Source of the DNA: Nocardioides marmoriginsengisoli
GTDB taxonomy: Bacteria; Actinomycetota; Actinomycetes; Propionibacteriales; Nocardioidaceae
NCBI RefSeq assembly: GCF_003725695.1
Contig: NZ_RJSE01000007.1
Location: 372,001-436,000, forward strand
Reading direction: 5' to 3'
DNA length: 64,000 nt
Part shown: piece by piece, positions 7,034 through 15,322 of the stretch
Layout: every line of letters starts with the position of its first letter
How positions within the stretch are numbered: the first letter of the stretch is position 1
Position numbers and translations under genes: made by a program
Notes under the pieces: model-generated
What the model was told of the DNA's origin: nothing
Databases searched by the model: none
The model's input: only the letters and a program-made list of their open reading frames with translations

Positions 7034-9499
7034 ATGACATGGCAACGCACTCAGCCTCGCAGCTCCGGATTGTGGGTGGGCGTTCGCCTGTTCACGGTCG
7101 CGTCGCTCGCGAGCGTCGGCCTCGTTTCGGTCGCCTTCACGTCCCCGGCTTCTGCCGCCACCAACAAGATCATCACCGTCGACTCGCTCGCCTGGGCCGC
7201 CGACGCGACCTCGGGTGACGAGGTCTGCGCCACTGCCGCCGACGAGTGCACCCTGATGGCCGCGGTCCAGACCGCCAACGAGACCGCCGCCGACCCGGCG
7301 TACGACGGGATCGAGATCGTCTTCGACGACGGCCTGTCCGGCCAGGTGACCCTCCCCAACGCCGGCCCGGTGATGGCGAGCACCAGCTTCTCGGTCACGG
7401 CCGCGGTCAACGACTACACCGACCCGTTCGGGTCGTTCCTCGTCGTCAACGCCGCCCAGCCGGTCACCATCGACTTCGACGACCGGATCCAGCTGATCTC
7501 GGACGGCGACGCCGGCTACGCGGGCATCACCATCAAGTCCCGCGACGTCACGCTGACGAACTTCAGCAACATCCGCGCCGGCGAGAGCGGCGTCCTGGTC
7601 GCGGGGAAGAACGCCACCATCAGCAACGGCTCGTTCTCCGACCCGGGCTCGGTCATCCAGGAGGCCGGCATCTCACTGACCGACGGAGCCGACGGCACCA
7701 CGATCGACAACGTGGTCTTCGACAGCAACTTCCGCTTCGGGATCTACGTCGACGACTGCAGCACCGTGAAGAACACCACGGTGACGGGCAGCACCTTCCA
7801 GGCCACCGAGCAGTGGGGCGACATCTGGGTCGAGTTCGGGTGCAGCGACGCCGACCAGACCGTGGTCTCGAACTTCACCGTCGACGACTCCACCTTCAGC
7901 AGCACCGGCATCTGGTCCTCGATCGGCCTGCGGGAGAACTCCACCGAGACCGACTTCGTGGTGAAGGACTCCGAGTTCACCGGCGCGGACGAGGAGGTCC
8001 TCTACCTCTTCGACACGATGACCACCGACGGTCTGACCCTCGAGGGCAACACCTTCACCGGGACCCGCCCGGTCTGGAACGAAGAGGGCAACGCGACCCA
8101 CACCGACACCCGGATCGTCGACAACACCTTCACCGAGCAGCTCGCGCACTCGATCGTGATGCGCAACGCCAAGCACGTGGACAACGTGATCTCGGGGAAC
8201 AGCTTCCTCAAGCAGCGTGTCGGCATCAACACGACCATCTGGCTGACCCGCCAGGCCGGGCGCGGCGATGTCGGCAACGTGGTCGAGGACAACCTCTTCG
8301 ACCAGGGCGCCCCGGGTGACCCGGCCTCGCAGGACCCGAACCGCTGGGCGATCTTCGGTGAGCTCGACGCCGACGCCCCGGGTGGCAACAGCGGGTGGAG
8401 CCTGCTGAACAACCGGATCGACAACTACGGCAACGGCGGCAGCGACGCTCCGATTCGCATCGCGTTCGCCGGCACCAAGGTGCTCGGCAACACCTACGGC
8501 CAGAACACCCAGGGCACGACGGTCGCCGAGGAGAGCGAGCTGGGCGGCAACTGGTTCGTCTGGAACGTCGGCACCGCCAACGCCCGGATCCAGACCTGGC
8601 GTCCGGCCAAGGCCCGGTTCACCGGCGGCAAGGTCTCCTTCGACGTGGCGCCGGTCGACAACGGCCAGCCGCAGCCGACCCCGCCGGTCAACCTGCACGT
8701 CTACTGGACCGCGGACGACAACGCCGAGGAGTACCTCGGCAAGATCGAGAACGTCACCGCGGCCGGCCGGGTCTCGATCCCGACCACGCACAACTCCGGT
8801 TTCGTGCGGATCCAGACCGAGGGCGGCGCCTCCGGCTTCACCTCGCAGTACTCGGGTGTGGCCGAGGTGCTCGGTGACACCGACGGCGACGGGATCGCGG
8901 ACGCCGACGAGGTGGCCCTCGGGACCGACCCGAACAAGGCCGACACCGATGGCGACGGCTTGTCCGACGGCGTCGAGATCACCGGTCCGGGCCTGTGCAC
9001 CACCGGCACCAACCCGCTGAAGAAGGACTCCGACGGCGACGGTCTGGGCGACGGTGCGGAGGTCAAGGGCATCACGATCAACCAGGTCGTGACGACGCTC
9101 GCCGGCCGGCCCCGCGCTGGCAAGAAGATCGGGCTGGTCAGCACCAACCCGTGTGCCGCGGACACCGACAAGGACGGTCTGACCGACAAGCAGGAGGTCA
9201 CCGGTTCCAAGATCAAGCAGCGCGTCCACCGCTCCAAGAAGAACGGCGGCTGGTACACGATCGGGCTCCGCAAGACGAACCCGCTGGTCAAGGACACCGA
9301 CCGGGACGGTCTGACCGACAAGCAGGAGATCACCGGCAGCGCCAACAAGACGAAGAAGGCGCAGCGCAAGTCCGACCCGACCCGGGCCGACACCGACTGG
9401 GGTGGCGCCAGGGACGGTGCCGAGGTCCGGTACGGCAGCGACCCGGCGTACGCCGGCAAGCGCAAGCCGGGCGCGCGGACCAGCAGCGTCGCCGACTGA
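7034..9499 (+). CDS. Secreted beta-helix protein with thrombospondin type 3 calcium repeats
   Basis: An 821-residue exported protein. A long signal peptide (about 1-42) has a basic N-region, a hydrophobic core and a PASAA cleavage-like site. Residues about 70-530 are rich in Asn/Thr/Asp repeats of the right-handed parallel beta-helix type (recurring DNVxxxNxF-like turns), a fold common in polysaccharide-binding or polysaccharide-cutting proteins. After a beta-rich stretch (about 530-615), the C-terminus holds five or six DTDGDGLSD-type calcium-binding repeats (about 616-800); the last, DTDWGGARD, has lost its DGD core. There is no LPXTG or transmembrane anchor, so the protein is probably released or held by the calcium domain. 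Role: surface or matrix protein; no catalytic motif recognised. Confidence 0.8.
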   Translation: MTWQRTQPRSSGLWVGVRLFTVASLASVGLVSVAFTSPASAATNKIITVDSLAWAADATSGDEVCATAADECTLMAAVQTANETAADPAYDGIEIVFDDGLSGQVTLPNAGPVMASTSFSVTAAVNDYTDPFGSFLVVNAAQPVTIDFDDRIQLISDGDAGYAGITIKSRDVTLTNFSNIRAGESGVLVAGKNATISNGSFSDPGSVIQEAGISLTDGADGTTIDNVVFDSNFRFGIYVDDCSTVKNTTVTGSTFQATEQWGDIWVEFGCSDADQTVVSNFTVDDSTFSSTGIWSSIGLRENSTETDFVVKDSEFTGADEEVLYLFDTMTTDGLTLEGNTFTGTRPVWNEEGNATHTDTRIVDNTFTEQLAHSIVMRNAKHVDNVISGNSFLKQRVGINTTIWLTRQAGRGDVGNVVEDNLFDQGAPGDPASQDPNRWAIFGELDADAPGGNSGWSLLNNRIDNYGNGGSDAPIRIAFAGTKVLGNTYGQNTQGTTVAEESELGGNWFVWNVGTANARIQTWRPAKARFTGGKVSFDVAPVDNGQPQPTPPVNLHVYWTADDNAEEYLGKIENVTAAGRVSIPTTHNSGFVRIQTEGGASGFTSQYSGVAEVLGDTDGDGIADADEVALGTDPNKADTDGDGLSDGVEITGPGLCTTGTNPLKKDSDGDGLGDGAEVKGITINQVVTTLAGRPRAGKKIGLVSTNPCAADTDKDGLTDKQEVTGSKIKQRVHRSKKNGGWYTIGLRKTNPLVKDTDRDGLTDKQEITGSANKTKKAQRKSDPTRADTDWGGARDGAEVRYGSDPAYAGKRKPGARTSSVAD

Positions 9500-9516
9500 T
9501 CGAACGCCTTCACCTC

Positions 9517-9550
9517 GTAGGGCATCGGTACCTCGGTACCGGTGCCCTAC
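9517..9550 (+). terminator. Strong hairpin after the beta-helix gene
   Basis: Arms 9517-9532 and 9535-9550 pair over 16 bases with one G-T wobble and are GC-rich; outer bases (GAACGCC with GGCGTTC) extend the stem. There is no T-run, as usual for high-GC actinobacterial terminators. Confidence 0.7.
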
Positions 9551-9626
9551 GGGCGTTCCCGGGCAAGATGAATTCATCGCGAACTCGCCCCCGGGTGCGA
9601 CCCGGCGCGCCTAGCGTTGGCGGACC

Positions 9627-10232
9627 ATGACGTACAGGCGCGCAGCACTCGCAACCGTTCTCCTCCTGATCGGCCTGCTCGTGCCCGCGCCCGCCCAGGC
9701 CGCCGAGAAGCTCCGCCTCACCGTCGACCGCCACGTCCTGTACGGCGGCCAGCAGCTCGTCGTGACCGCTCGGTCTTCCGTGGACTGCGGCTTCGCGGTG
9801 ACCTGGGACGGCGATTCCCGTGGGGGCACCGGCCGCGTCCTGGTGGCGGCGTTCACGGCTCCGACGGTCACCCGGATCACCCGGATCAAGGTGCACGCGG
9901 CCTGCTTCCTCGGCACCGGGCCGAAGGCAAAGCCTGCCGCCGCACCGGCCCGCGGATCGGCCGGGCCGCGCCAGCGGCTGACCGTCACGGTGCCGACGTC
10001 GCTGCGCCGTACGGTGGTCGTCACGGTGCTCCCGCGCGGCAGTGCGGTGAGCCCGCCGGACACCGGCGGCGGCACCGTGCTGCCGAGCACCGGCGGCCCG
10101 GACCGCCTGCTGATCCTGCTCGGCCTCGGCTCGGCACTCGTCGGCGCGGGCTTGGTGGCAACGTGCCGAAAGCGGGCGAATCACCCAAAAGAGATGAAAG
10201 CGGCATTTAGCGCTATTCAATTCACCCCGTGA
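9627..10232 (+). CDS. LPXTG-anchored surface protein (paralog 1)
   Basis: A 201-residue exported protein. The signal peptide (about 1-25) ends with AQAAE. The mature part begins with a KLRLTVDRHVLYGGQQ segment nearly shared with the next paralog and has two Cys that may form a disulfide. A conserved stretch VLPRGSAVSPP leads to the sortase signal LPSTGG (about 154), a hydrophobic helix and basic residues CRKR. Unlike its paralogs it continues for about 20 residues beyond the basic stop-transfer (to QFTP), which may reflect loss of an earlier stop codon. A sortase would cut after Thr and attach the protein to peptidoglycan; no sortase gene is in the window. Confidence 0.8.
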   Translation: MTYRRAALATVLLLIGLLVPAPAQAAEKLRLTVDRHVLYGGQQLVVTARSSVDCGFAVTWDGDSRGGTGRVLVAAFTAPTVTRITRIKVHAACFLGTGPKAKPAAAPARGSAGPRQRLTVTVPTSLRRTVVVTVLPRGSAVSPPDTGGGTVLPSTGGPDRLLILLGLGSALVGAGLVATCRKRANHPKEMKAAFSAIQFTP

Positions 10233-10371
10233 TTGGTTTCACGAAATGCCTGTCCTGGAAATTGGCTCTGAATGGGGCTGAGGCAGTAGCGTTTGCACCA
10301 CGGTGTCGCAAATATGTGGTGTGTTCGCGTTACCGCAATATGGATGAATTGATCTCGTGGGGGTAGCGCAA

Positions 10372-10905
10372 ATGAAGAAGCTCGCATCGTTCGGCCTGAT
10401 GGTCATGATCGCGGCGCTCGTCGCAGTCGGCTTCGCGCCGGCCGCCAACGCCTACCCCGACAACCAGTTCAACCTGACCGTCGACCGCCAGGTCATGTAC
10501 GGCGGCGAGTCCTTCACCGCGACCGCCACGTCCAACGTGGTCTGCGACTGGACCCTCGAGTGGAACGGCGTCGTCCGCACCAAGACCGACCCCGCGATCT
10601 TCCAGACGACGTACAAGACCCCGGTCGTCACCAAGATCACCAAGATCCCGCTGCACGGCACCTGCGCGTACGACGACGGCTCGCCGCGCCTGGCCGCCAA
10701 GTCCGCGCGCGCCGCGAAGGCCGCCACCTGGTCCAAGACGATCATGATCACGGTGCTCCCGCGCGGCAGCGCCGTCTCGCCTCCGGGTGAGAACCTCCCG
10801 AACACCGGCGGCCCGAACATGTGGCTGCTGCTCGGCGGCCTGGGCGCCGTGCTCGCCGGTGCCGGCGTGGTCGTCGTCTCGCGTCGCCGCGTCCAAGAAG
10901 CCTGA
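10372..10905 (+). CDS. LPXTG-anchored surface protein (paralog 2)
   Basis: 177 residues from ATG 10372, chosen because a G-rich Shine-Dalgarno lies about nine bases upstream and the signal peptide starts properly (MKKLASFG). The signal peptide ends at AANA. The mature domain opens with NLTVDRQVMYGGES, then one beta-sandwich-like region with Cys in VVCDW and HGTCAY. The linker VLPRGSAVSPPGE leads to LPNTGG, a transmembrane helix and RRR. It is clearly homologous to the genes on both sides (9627 and 11591), so this is a tandem family. Function unknown; probably a small wall-linked adhesin, coat or receptor. Confidence 0.83.
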   Translation: MKKLASFGLMVMIAALVAVGFAPAANAYPDNQFNLTVDRQVMYGGESFTATATSNVVCDWTLEWNGVVRTKTDPAIFQTTYKTPVVTKITKIPLHGTCAYDDGSPRLAAKSARAAKAATWSKTIMITVLPRGSAVSPPGENLPNTGGPNMWLLLGGLGAVLAGAGVVVVSRRRVQEA

Positions 10906-10927
10906 CCGGCCCGGTCGCGACCTGCCC

Positions 10928-11347
10928 GTGACGCGACGCTTCGAGCTGAGCCCGGACGTCCCTGCACCGGGTCCGTTCTCGGCCCTGCTCGGCTTCCGGT
11001 ACATCAGCATCGCCGGTGGCGTCGCTGTCGTGGAGGCGGATCCGACGACCGAGCACTGCAACGCCGGCGGGATCGTGCACGGCGGATTCCTGAGCTCGAT
11101 GCTCGACACCACGACCGGCTGGGCGGTGCACGCCCAGCTGCCGCCCGGGACCGCGGCGCCGCACGTCCAGCTGAGCGTCCAGTACGTGCGCGCGGCCCTG
11201 CCCGGCATCACCTTGGTCTGCACCGGGACCGCGTCGGCGGTGGGCCGGCGGATCGCCTCGACCGACGCCGAGATCCTCCAGGACGGGCGACTGATCGCCC
11301 GCGCGGTCGCCAGTCACGCCGTGCTCGCGGCTCCCGCGCAACCCTGA
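10928..11347 (+). CDS. PaaI-type hotdog thioesterase
   Basis: 139 residues from GTG 10928; the open frame extends upstream into the preceding gene but there is no homologous sequence there. The hotdog motif CNAGGIVHGGFLSSMLDTT (about residues 45-63) has the HGG and following acidic residue used by PaaI/YbaW-type acyl-CoA thioesterases. The second half, VQLSVQYVRAA, is the usual beta-strand pair. Such enzymes hydrolyse acyl- or aryl-CoA in the cytoplasm. The gene begins 22 bases after an LPXTG gene and sits between two members of that family, with no obvious functional link. Confidence 0.85.
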   Translation: MTRRFELSPDVPAPGPFSALLGFRYISIAGGVAVVEADPTTEHCNAGGIVHGGFLSSMLDTTTGWAVHAQLPPGTAAPHVQLSVQYVRAALPGITLVCTGTASAVGRRIASTDAEILQDGRLIARAVASHAVLAAPAQP

Positions 11348-11357
11348 CGGATTCCCT

Positions 11358-11403
11358 AATTCTCCGGCAACCCGACTAGACCGGTCGGGCTGACTGGAGA
11401 ATT
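11358..11403. terminator. Long imperfect hairpin after the thioesterase gene
   Basis: Outer arms AATTCTCC (11358-11365) and GGAGAATT (11396-11403) enclose inner arms CCCGAC and GTCGGG. It could end the thioesterase transcript or act as an operator; the outer arms resemble the inverted repeat at 6928-6960. Confidence 0.5.
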
Positions 11404-11590
11404 TCGTGGACTGCGCGACGGCCGATGCGAAACCCTCAGCAGGACCTCGTTGCCCCTCCCGGCCGGTTTGCCCGGATTTCATCGGACTAGGGCCGTAACG
11501 GGGTGGCCCTCACGTCGTTAAAGGGGTCACGGGGAAAGACTTGACGTGCTGAATGCCCTTGCAGGACGCACCGACGCTGGAGACGAGTGG

Positions 11591-12139
11591 ATGAAGAAGC
11601 TGATACTGATCGGGATCACGACCCTTGCGGCATTGTTCGCGATGGTCGGCCTGTCGCCGTCGGCCCAGGCCTACCCGGAGACCAGCTGCAACGTCTTCGT
11701 CGACTCCCAAATCGTCAAGTCCGGCGCCACCTTCACGGCCACCGGTGAGTCCCAGCAGTTCACCACTCCGCGTCTGGCCGCTCGCGCCAGTGCCGGCGAC
11801 CCGGTGTCCTGGGAGATGACGTTCAACGGCGAGGTGCGGACCGGCAAGGCCGAGGTCTTCGTCCAGAAGTTCAAGGCGCCCGTCGTCAAGAAGAAGACCA
11901 CCCTCCCGCTGACCGCGTCCGCGATCATGCCGGACGCGAAGACCACCTGCACCAAGACCGTGGACATCACGATCCTGCCGGGCGGTACGACGGTCTCCCC
12001 GCCGGGTGACCACCTGCCGAACACCGGTGGCCCGCAGCTGTACCTGCTGATCGCCGGCCTCGTCCTGGTGGTCGCCGGTGGCCTCGCCATCCGGAGCTCG
12101 CGCAAGTCCCACGAGAGCCGCGGGGCGCACACCGCCTGA
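11591..12139 (+). CDS. LPXTG-anchored surface protein (paralog 3)
   Basis: 182 residues from ATG 11591, with a GGAG ribosome-binding site about eight bases upstream. The signal peptide (MKKLILIG...) ends at AQA. The mature region begins [16 protein letters not shown], matching the other paralogs' strand pattern, and keeps Cys near both ends. The linker [13 protein letters not shown] precedes LPNTGG, a transmembrane helix and a basic tail. It is the most diverged of the three paralogs. A 250-base leader with a large hairpin lies upstream, and a strong terminator follows. Confidence 0.82.
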   Translation: MKKLILIGITTLAALFAMVGLSPSAQAYPETSCNVFVDSQIVKSGATFTATGESQQFTTPRLAARASAGDPVSWEMTFNGEVRTGKAEVFVQKFKAPVVKKKTTLPLTASAIMPDAKTTCTKTVDITILPGGTTVSPPGDHLPNTGGPQLYLLIAGLVLVVAGGLAIRSSRKSHESRGAHTA

Positions 12140-12152
12140 GGCGAACGAACGT

Positions 12153-12195
12153 CGAGAGAGCCTGGTCCGTGGGGGCCGGGCTCTCTCGCTTTTCC
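12153..12195 (+). terminator. Intrinsic terminator after LPXTG paralog 3
   Basis: A perfect 10-bp stem CGAGAGAGCC/GGCTCTCTCG (12153-12162 with 12179-12188) is followed by CTTTTCC. This is the most classical terminator in the window. Confidence 0.85.
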
Positions 12196-12217
12196 AGCGA
12201 CCCCTTTCCCGCGAAAC

Positions 12218-12231
12218 TAGAACACGTTACA
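12218..12231. promoter_or_regulatory. KstR-like operator overlapping the SDR operon promoter
   Basis: The bases fit TnnAACnnGTTnnA, the published consensus of KstR, the TetR-family repressor of steroid catabolism in actinobacteria. The match overlaps the -10 box TACAGT (12228-12233), which ends six bases before the ATG at 12240. Eight fixed positions could match by chance about once per window, so the location is the main support. Confidence 0.4.
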
Positions 12232-12239
12232 GTCCGAGC

Positions 12240-13046
12240 ATGATTCTGGATCGCTTCAAGGTCGACGGCCAGGTCGCCGTCATCACCGGTGCCGGACGCG
12301 GGATCGGAGCCGCCTCCGCCGTCGCTCTCGCCGAGGCAGGCGCCGACGTGGTCATCTCCGCGCGGCACTCCTCGCAGCTCGCCGAGGTCGCGGCGCAGGT
12401 CGAGGCCGTGGGCCGCCGGGCCCTGGTCGTCAAGGCCGACCTCAGCGTCCTCGAGCAGACCGCGGGGCTGGCCCAGGCGGCGTACGACGAGTTCGGGCGC
12501 CTGGACGTGATCGTGAACAACGTCGGCGGCACGATGCCGCTGCCGTTCCTGGACACCGATGAGGACTTCCTGGTCGAGGCGTTCCGGTTCAACGTGGCGA
12601 CCGCCCACGCCCTCACCCGGGCGGCGGTCCCGCTGATGCTGACCGGCGACGACCCGGGCGGCGCGATCGTCAACATCTCCTCGGTGATCGGCCGGGTCTC
12701 GGGGCGCGGGTACGCCGCCTACGGCACCGCCAAGGCCGCGCTCACCCACTGGACCCGCCTGGTCTCGAAGGACCTCGCGCCGCTGATCCGGGTGAACGCG
12801 ATCGGCACCGGGTCGATCATGACCAGCGCGCTCGACTACGTCGCCAGCGACGAGGCGGTGATGACCGAGCTGGCCGAGAAGACCACGATGCAGCGGGTCG
12901 GGGAGGTCGAGGACATCGCCGCGGCGGTCGTCTACCTGGCCAGCCGGGCCGGCTCGTTCCTGACCGGCAAGGTGGTCGAGGTCGACGGCGGCCTGGACAT
13001 CCCCAACCTGGACTTCAAGCTCCCCGACCTGGGCCCGGTCCGATGA
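12240..13046 (+). CDS. Short-chain dehydrogenase/reductase (SDR)
   Basis: 268 residues; the start ATG 12240 gives a standard SDR N-terminus and lies six bases after a TACAGT -10 box. The cofactor motif TGAGRGIG (about 16-23), NNVGG (93-97), catalytic Ser near 147-148 and Tyr161-x3-Lys165 (YGTAK) are all present, so it should be an active NAD(P)-dependent oxidoreductase. The C-terminal [13 protein letters not shown] is the usual family end. It overlaps the next gene by four bases. From memory, this SDR/DapB-like pair resembles the adjacent mycobacterial genes Rv0927c and Rv0926c; this needs checking. The substrate is unknown; the KstR-like site hints at sterol or other lipid catabolism. Confidence 0.88.
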   Translation: MILDRFKVDGQVAVITGAGRGIGAASAVALAEAGADVVISARHSSQLAEVAAQVEAVGRRALVVKADLSVLEQTAGLAQAAYDEFGRLDVIVNNVGGTMPLPFLDTDEDFLVEAFRFNVATAHALTRAAVPLMLTGDDPGGAIVNISSVIGRVSGRGYAAYGTAKAALTHWTRLVSKDLAPLIRVNAIGTGSIMTSALDYVASDEAVMTELAEKTTMQRVGEVEDIAAAVVYLASRAGSFLTGKVVEVDGGLDIPNLDFKLPDLGPVR

Positions 13047-14128
13047 GCGCCCCGGTGAAGCGGGTCGTCGCCTGGTCGACCGGCACCATCGGCCGGCACG
13101 CGATCGCCGGCATCGACGCCCGTCCCGACCTCGAGCTGGTCGGCCTCTGGGTCTCGAACCCGGAGAAGGTCGGCCAGGACGCCGGCCGGCTGGCCGGGCT
13201 GGACCGCGACCTCGGCGTGCTCGCCACCCAGGACAAGCAAGCGCTCTACGACCTGGAGCCCGATGCCGTCGTGCACTCGGCGATGACCGACGACCGGATC
13301 TTCGACGCCCTCGAGGACCTGGTCGAGATCGTCGAGCACGGCATCAACGTGATCTCCTCCGGTCCGGTCGTGCTGACCTTCCCCGACGGCTCCGGACTGG
13401 ACTCGTACGTCGACCGGATCAACGCCGCGGGTGCCGCGAACGGCGCCAGCCTGCACGTCAACGGCATCGACCCCGGCTTCGCCAACGACGTGCTGCCGCT
13501 GGTGATGACGTCGCTGTCGCAGCGGATCGACAAGGTCGTGGTCAGCGAGATCTGCGACTACTCGACGTACTACCAGCCCGTCGTCATGCAGGACCTCTAC
13601 GGGTTCGGGCGCCCGATGGACTACCCGGCGCTGCTCTGGCAGCCCGGAGTGCTGACGGCGGCCTGGGGGCCTGTCGTCCGCCAGATCGCGGCCGGCCTGG
13701 AGCTGGAGCTCGACCCGGTGCTCGAGGAGTACCACGAGCGGATCCCGTCCGAGGTCGACCTCACGATCGACTCCTGCGAGGTCCCGGCCGGGTCGATGGG
13801 CGCGGTGAAGTTCGGGGTCATCGGCACCGTCGACGGGGTCCCGCGGGTCCAGCTCGACCACGTCACCCGGACGAACCCGGCCCAGGGCCCCGCGTGGCCG
13901 CAGCCGGCCGAGGGGGACGGCGGCTACCGGGTCGAGATCGTCGGCGAGCCGATGATGAAGGTGGACTTCAACCACCACGGCGAGCACGGCGACCACAACG
14001 TCTCCGGGATGATCACCACCGCGATGCGGCTGGTCAACGCGGTGTCGGCCGTCTGCGACGCCCCGGGCGGCCTGGTCGTCGCCAAGGACCTGCCCCTCAT
14101 CACGGGCCGGGGACTCGTTGCCCGATGA
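13043..14128 (+). CDS. DapB-like NAD(P)H-dependent dehydrogenase
   Basis: 361 residues with an N-terminal Rossmann fold ([14 protein letters not shown], about 10-23) of the dihydrodipicolinate reductase/2,4-diaminopentanoate dehydrogenase superfamily. The central SSGPVV and [15 protein letters not shown] segments are typical of the group. The lysine-pathway DapB is about 250 residues, so this longer protein is not the biosynthetic enzyme; it belongs to an uncharacterised catabolic-type family widespread in mycobacteria and relatives. It is translationally coupled to the SDR (four-base overlap) and followed by a metallo-hydrolase, so the three probably act on the same substrate. Confidence 0.8.
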   Translation: MSAPVKRVVAWSTGTIGRHAIAGIDARPDLELVGLWVSNPEKVGQDAGRLAGLDRDLGVLATQDKQALYDLEPDAVVHSAMTDDRIFDALEDLVEIVEHGINVISSGPVVLTFPDGSGLDSYVDRINAAGAANGASLHVNGIDPGFANDVLPLVMTSLSQRIDKVVVSEICDYSTYYQPVVMQDLYGFGRPMDYPALLWQPGVLTAAWGPVVRQIAAGLELELDPVLEEYHERIPSEVDLTIDSCEVPAGSMGAVKFGVIGTVDGVPRVQLDHVTRTNPAQGPAWPQPAEGDGGYRVEIVGEPMMKVDFNHHGEHGDHNVSGMITTAMRLVNAVSAVCDAPGGLVVAKDLPLITGRGLVAR

Positions 14129-14135
14129 TGGAGGC

Positions 14136-15215
14136 ATGACCTCCGAAGCAGCCCACGCCGGACAGACCTCGCGCCAGATCAGTCCGGACTCCGGCGCGCT
14201 CTGGACCGAGCCGGGTGCCTGGACGGTCGCCCCGGGCGTGCACCGGATCCCGCTGCCGCTGCCGATGGACGGCCTGCGCGCGGTCAACGTCTACGTGATG
14301 GAGACCGAGCAGGGGCTGGTGCTCGTCGACGGCGGCTGGGCGATCCCGGAGTCGCGGGCCCTGTTCGACTCCGCGCTGAAGACGCTGGGCTACACCGTCA
14401 AGGACATCCGGCGCTTCCTCGTCACCCACATGCACCGCGACCACTACACCCAGGCGTGGGTGGTCGGCCAGGAGACCGGCGCCGAGGTCAGCCTGGGCAT
14501 CGGCGACAAGGCCACGATGGACCTGATGCACGACGAGAGCCTGAACGTCGACCCGAACCTCTCCCGGCTGATCGCGGCCGGGGCGAGCGACCTGGTGGAG
14601 CTGTGGCGCGACAACATGCCGCGCGAGGACCAGCCGGTGAAGAACTACGGCATGCCCGACGTCTGGCTCGACCGCGACCTCGTCATCGACGTCGGGGGCC
14701 GGCCGATCTCGGCCATCGCCACCCCCGGACACACCCAGGGCCACTACGTGTACGCCGACACCGAGGGCGGGATGCTCTTCGCCGGCGACCACGTGCTGCC
14801 CACGATCACGCCGTCGATCGGCTTCGAGCCGGCTTGGGTGGAGAACCCGCTGCGCGACTTCCTGGACTCGCTGGAGAAGGTGCGCGCGATGCCCGACATG
14901 CTGCTGCTGCCGGCGCACGGGCCGGTCGCGCCGAGCTCGCACCGGCGCGTCGACGACCTGCTCGCGTTCCACGACGAGCGCCTCGACCAGTGCAAGGACG
15001 CCGTCGCCGGAGGAGCGGGGACCGCCTGGGAGGTCGCCGCGGTGCTGCCGTGGACCCGGCACAACCGGAACCGTTCCGAGCTCGGTCCGTTCGACGCAGT
15101 CCTGGCCGCGTTCGAGACCCTCGCCCACCTCGAGCTGCTCGCCCTCAAGGGCGACCTGGCCCGCACCGACGACGCCGAGGGGACCCGGAGCTACTCCCTG
15201 CCCGCCGTCGACTAG
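14136..15215 (+). CDS. MBL-fold metallo-hydrolase
   Basis: 359 residues from ATG 14136; an in-frame TTG at 14118 is an alternative start. The zinc-binding signature THMHRDH (His98, His100, Asp102, His103) is complete. TPGHTQGH (about 195-202), GDHV and a late PAHGP complete the metallo-beta-lactamase ligands, so it should bind two metal ions and hydrolyse an ester, thioester or lactone. It is the third gene of the SDR/DapB-like operon. A TPP riboswitch for the next operon begins immediately after its stop, and that operon's -10 box overlaps the stop region. Confidence 0.87.
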   Translation: MTSEAAHAGQTSRQISPDSGALWTEPGAWTVAPGVHRIPLPLPMDGLRAVNVYVMETEQGLVLVDGGWAIPESRALFDSALKTLGYTVKDIRRFLVTHMHRDHYTQAWVVGQETGAEVSLGIGDKATMDLMHDESLNVDPNLSRLIAAGASDLVELWRDNMPREDQPVKNYGMPDVWLDRDLVIDVGGRPISAIATPGHTQGHYVYADTEGGMLFAGDHVLPTITPSIGFEPAWVENPLRDFLDSLEKVRAMPDMLLLPAHGPVAPSSHRRVDDLLAFHDERLDQCKDAVAGGAGTAWEVAAVLPWTRHNRNRSELGPFDAVLAAFETLAHLELLALKGDLARTDDAEGTRSYSLPAVD

Positions 15216-15218
15216 GGT
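15213..15218 (+). promoter_or_regulatory. -10 box for the thiamine transporter transcript
   Basis: TAGGGT lies just upstream of the riboswitch P1 stem and overlaps the end of the metallo-hydrolase gene. Transcription would start at about 15223-15225. Confidence 0.5.
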
Positions 15219-15222
15219 AGGT

Positions 15223-15310
15223 ACTTCACGACAGGGGAGCGCCTAGCGCTGAGAGTGCGGATCCGCCGCAGACCCTTGAACCTGCACCGGTTAGTACCGG
15301 CGAAGGAAGT
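15223..15310 (+). promoter_or_regulatory. TPP (THI-element) riboswitch
   Basis: The conserved thiamin pyrophosphate aptamer is clear: GGGGAGC, then CTGAGAG, then the ACCCTTGAACCTG core, CCGGTTAGTACCGG and GCGAAGGAAGT. P1 is formed by ACTTC (15223-15227) and GAAGT (15306-15310). The ribosome-binding site AAGGAGAG begins three bases after P1 and the ATG is at 15323, so control is probably by hiding the ribosome-binding site when TPP is bound. It regulates the downstream ABC transporter. Confidence 0.95.
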
Positions 15311-15322
15311 CGAAGGAGAGTC

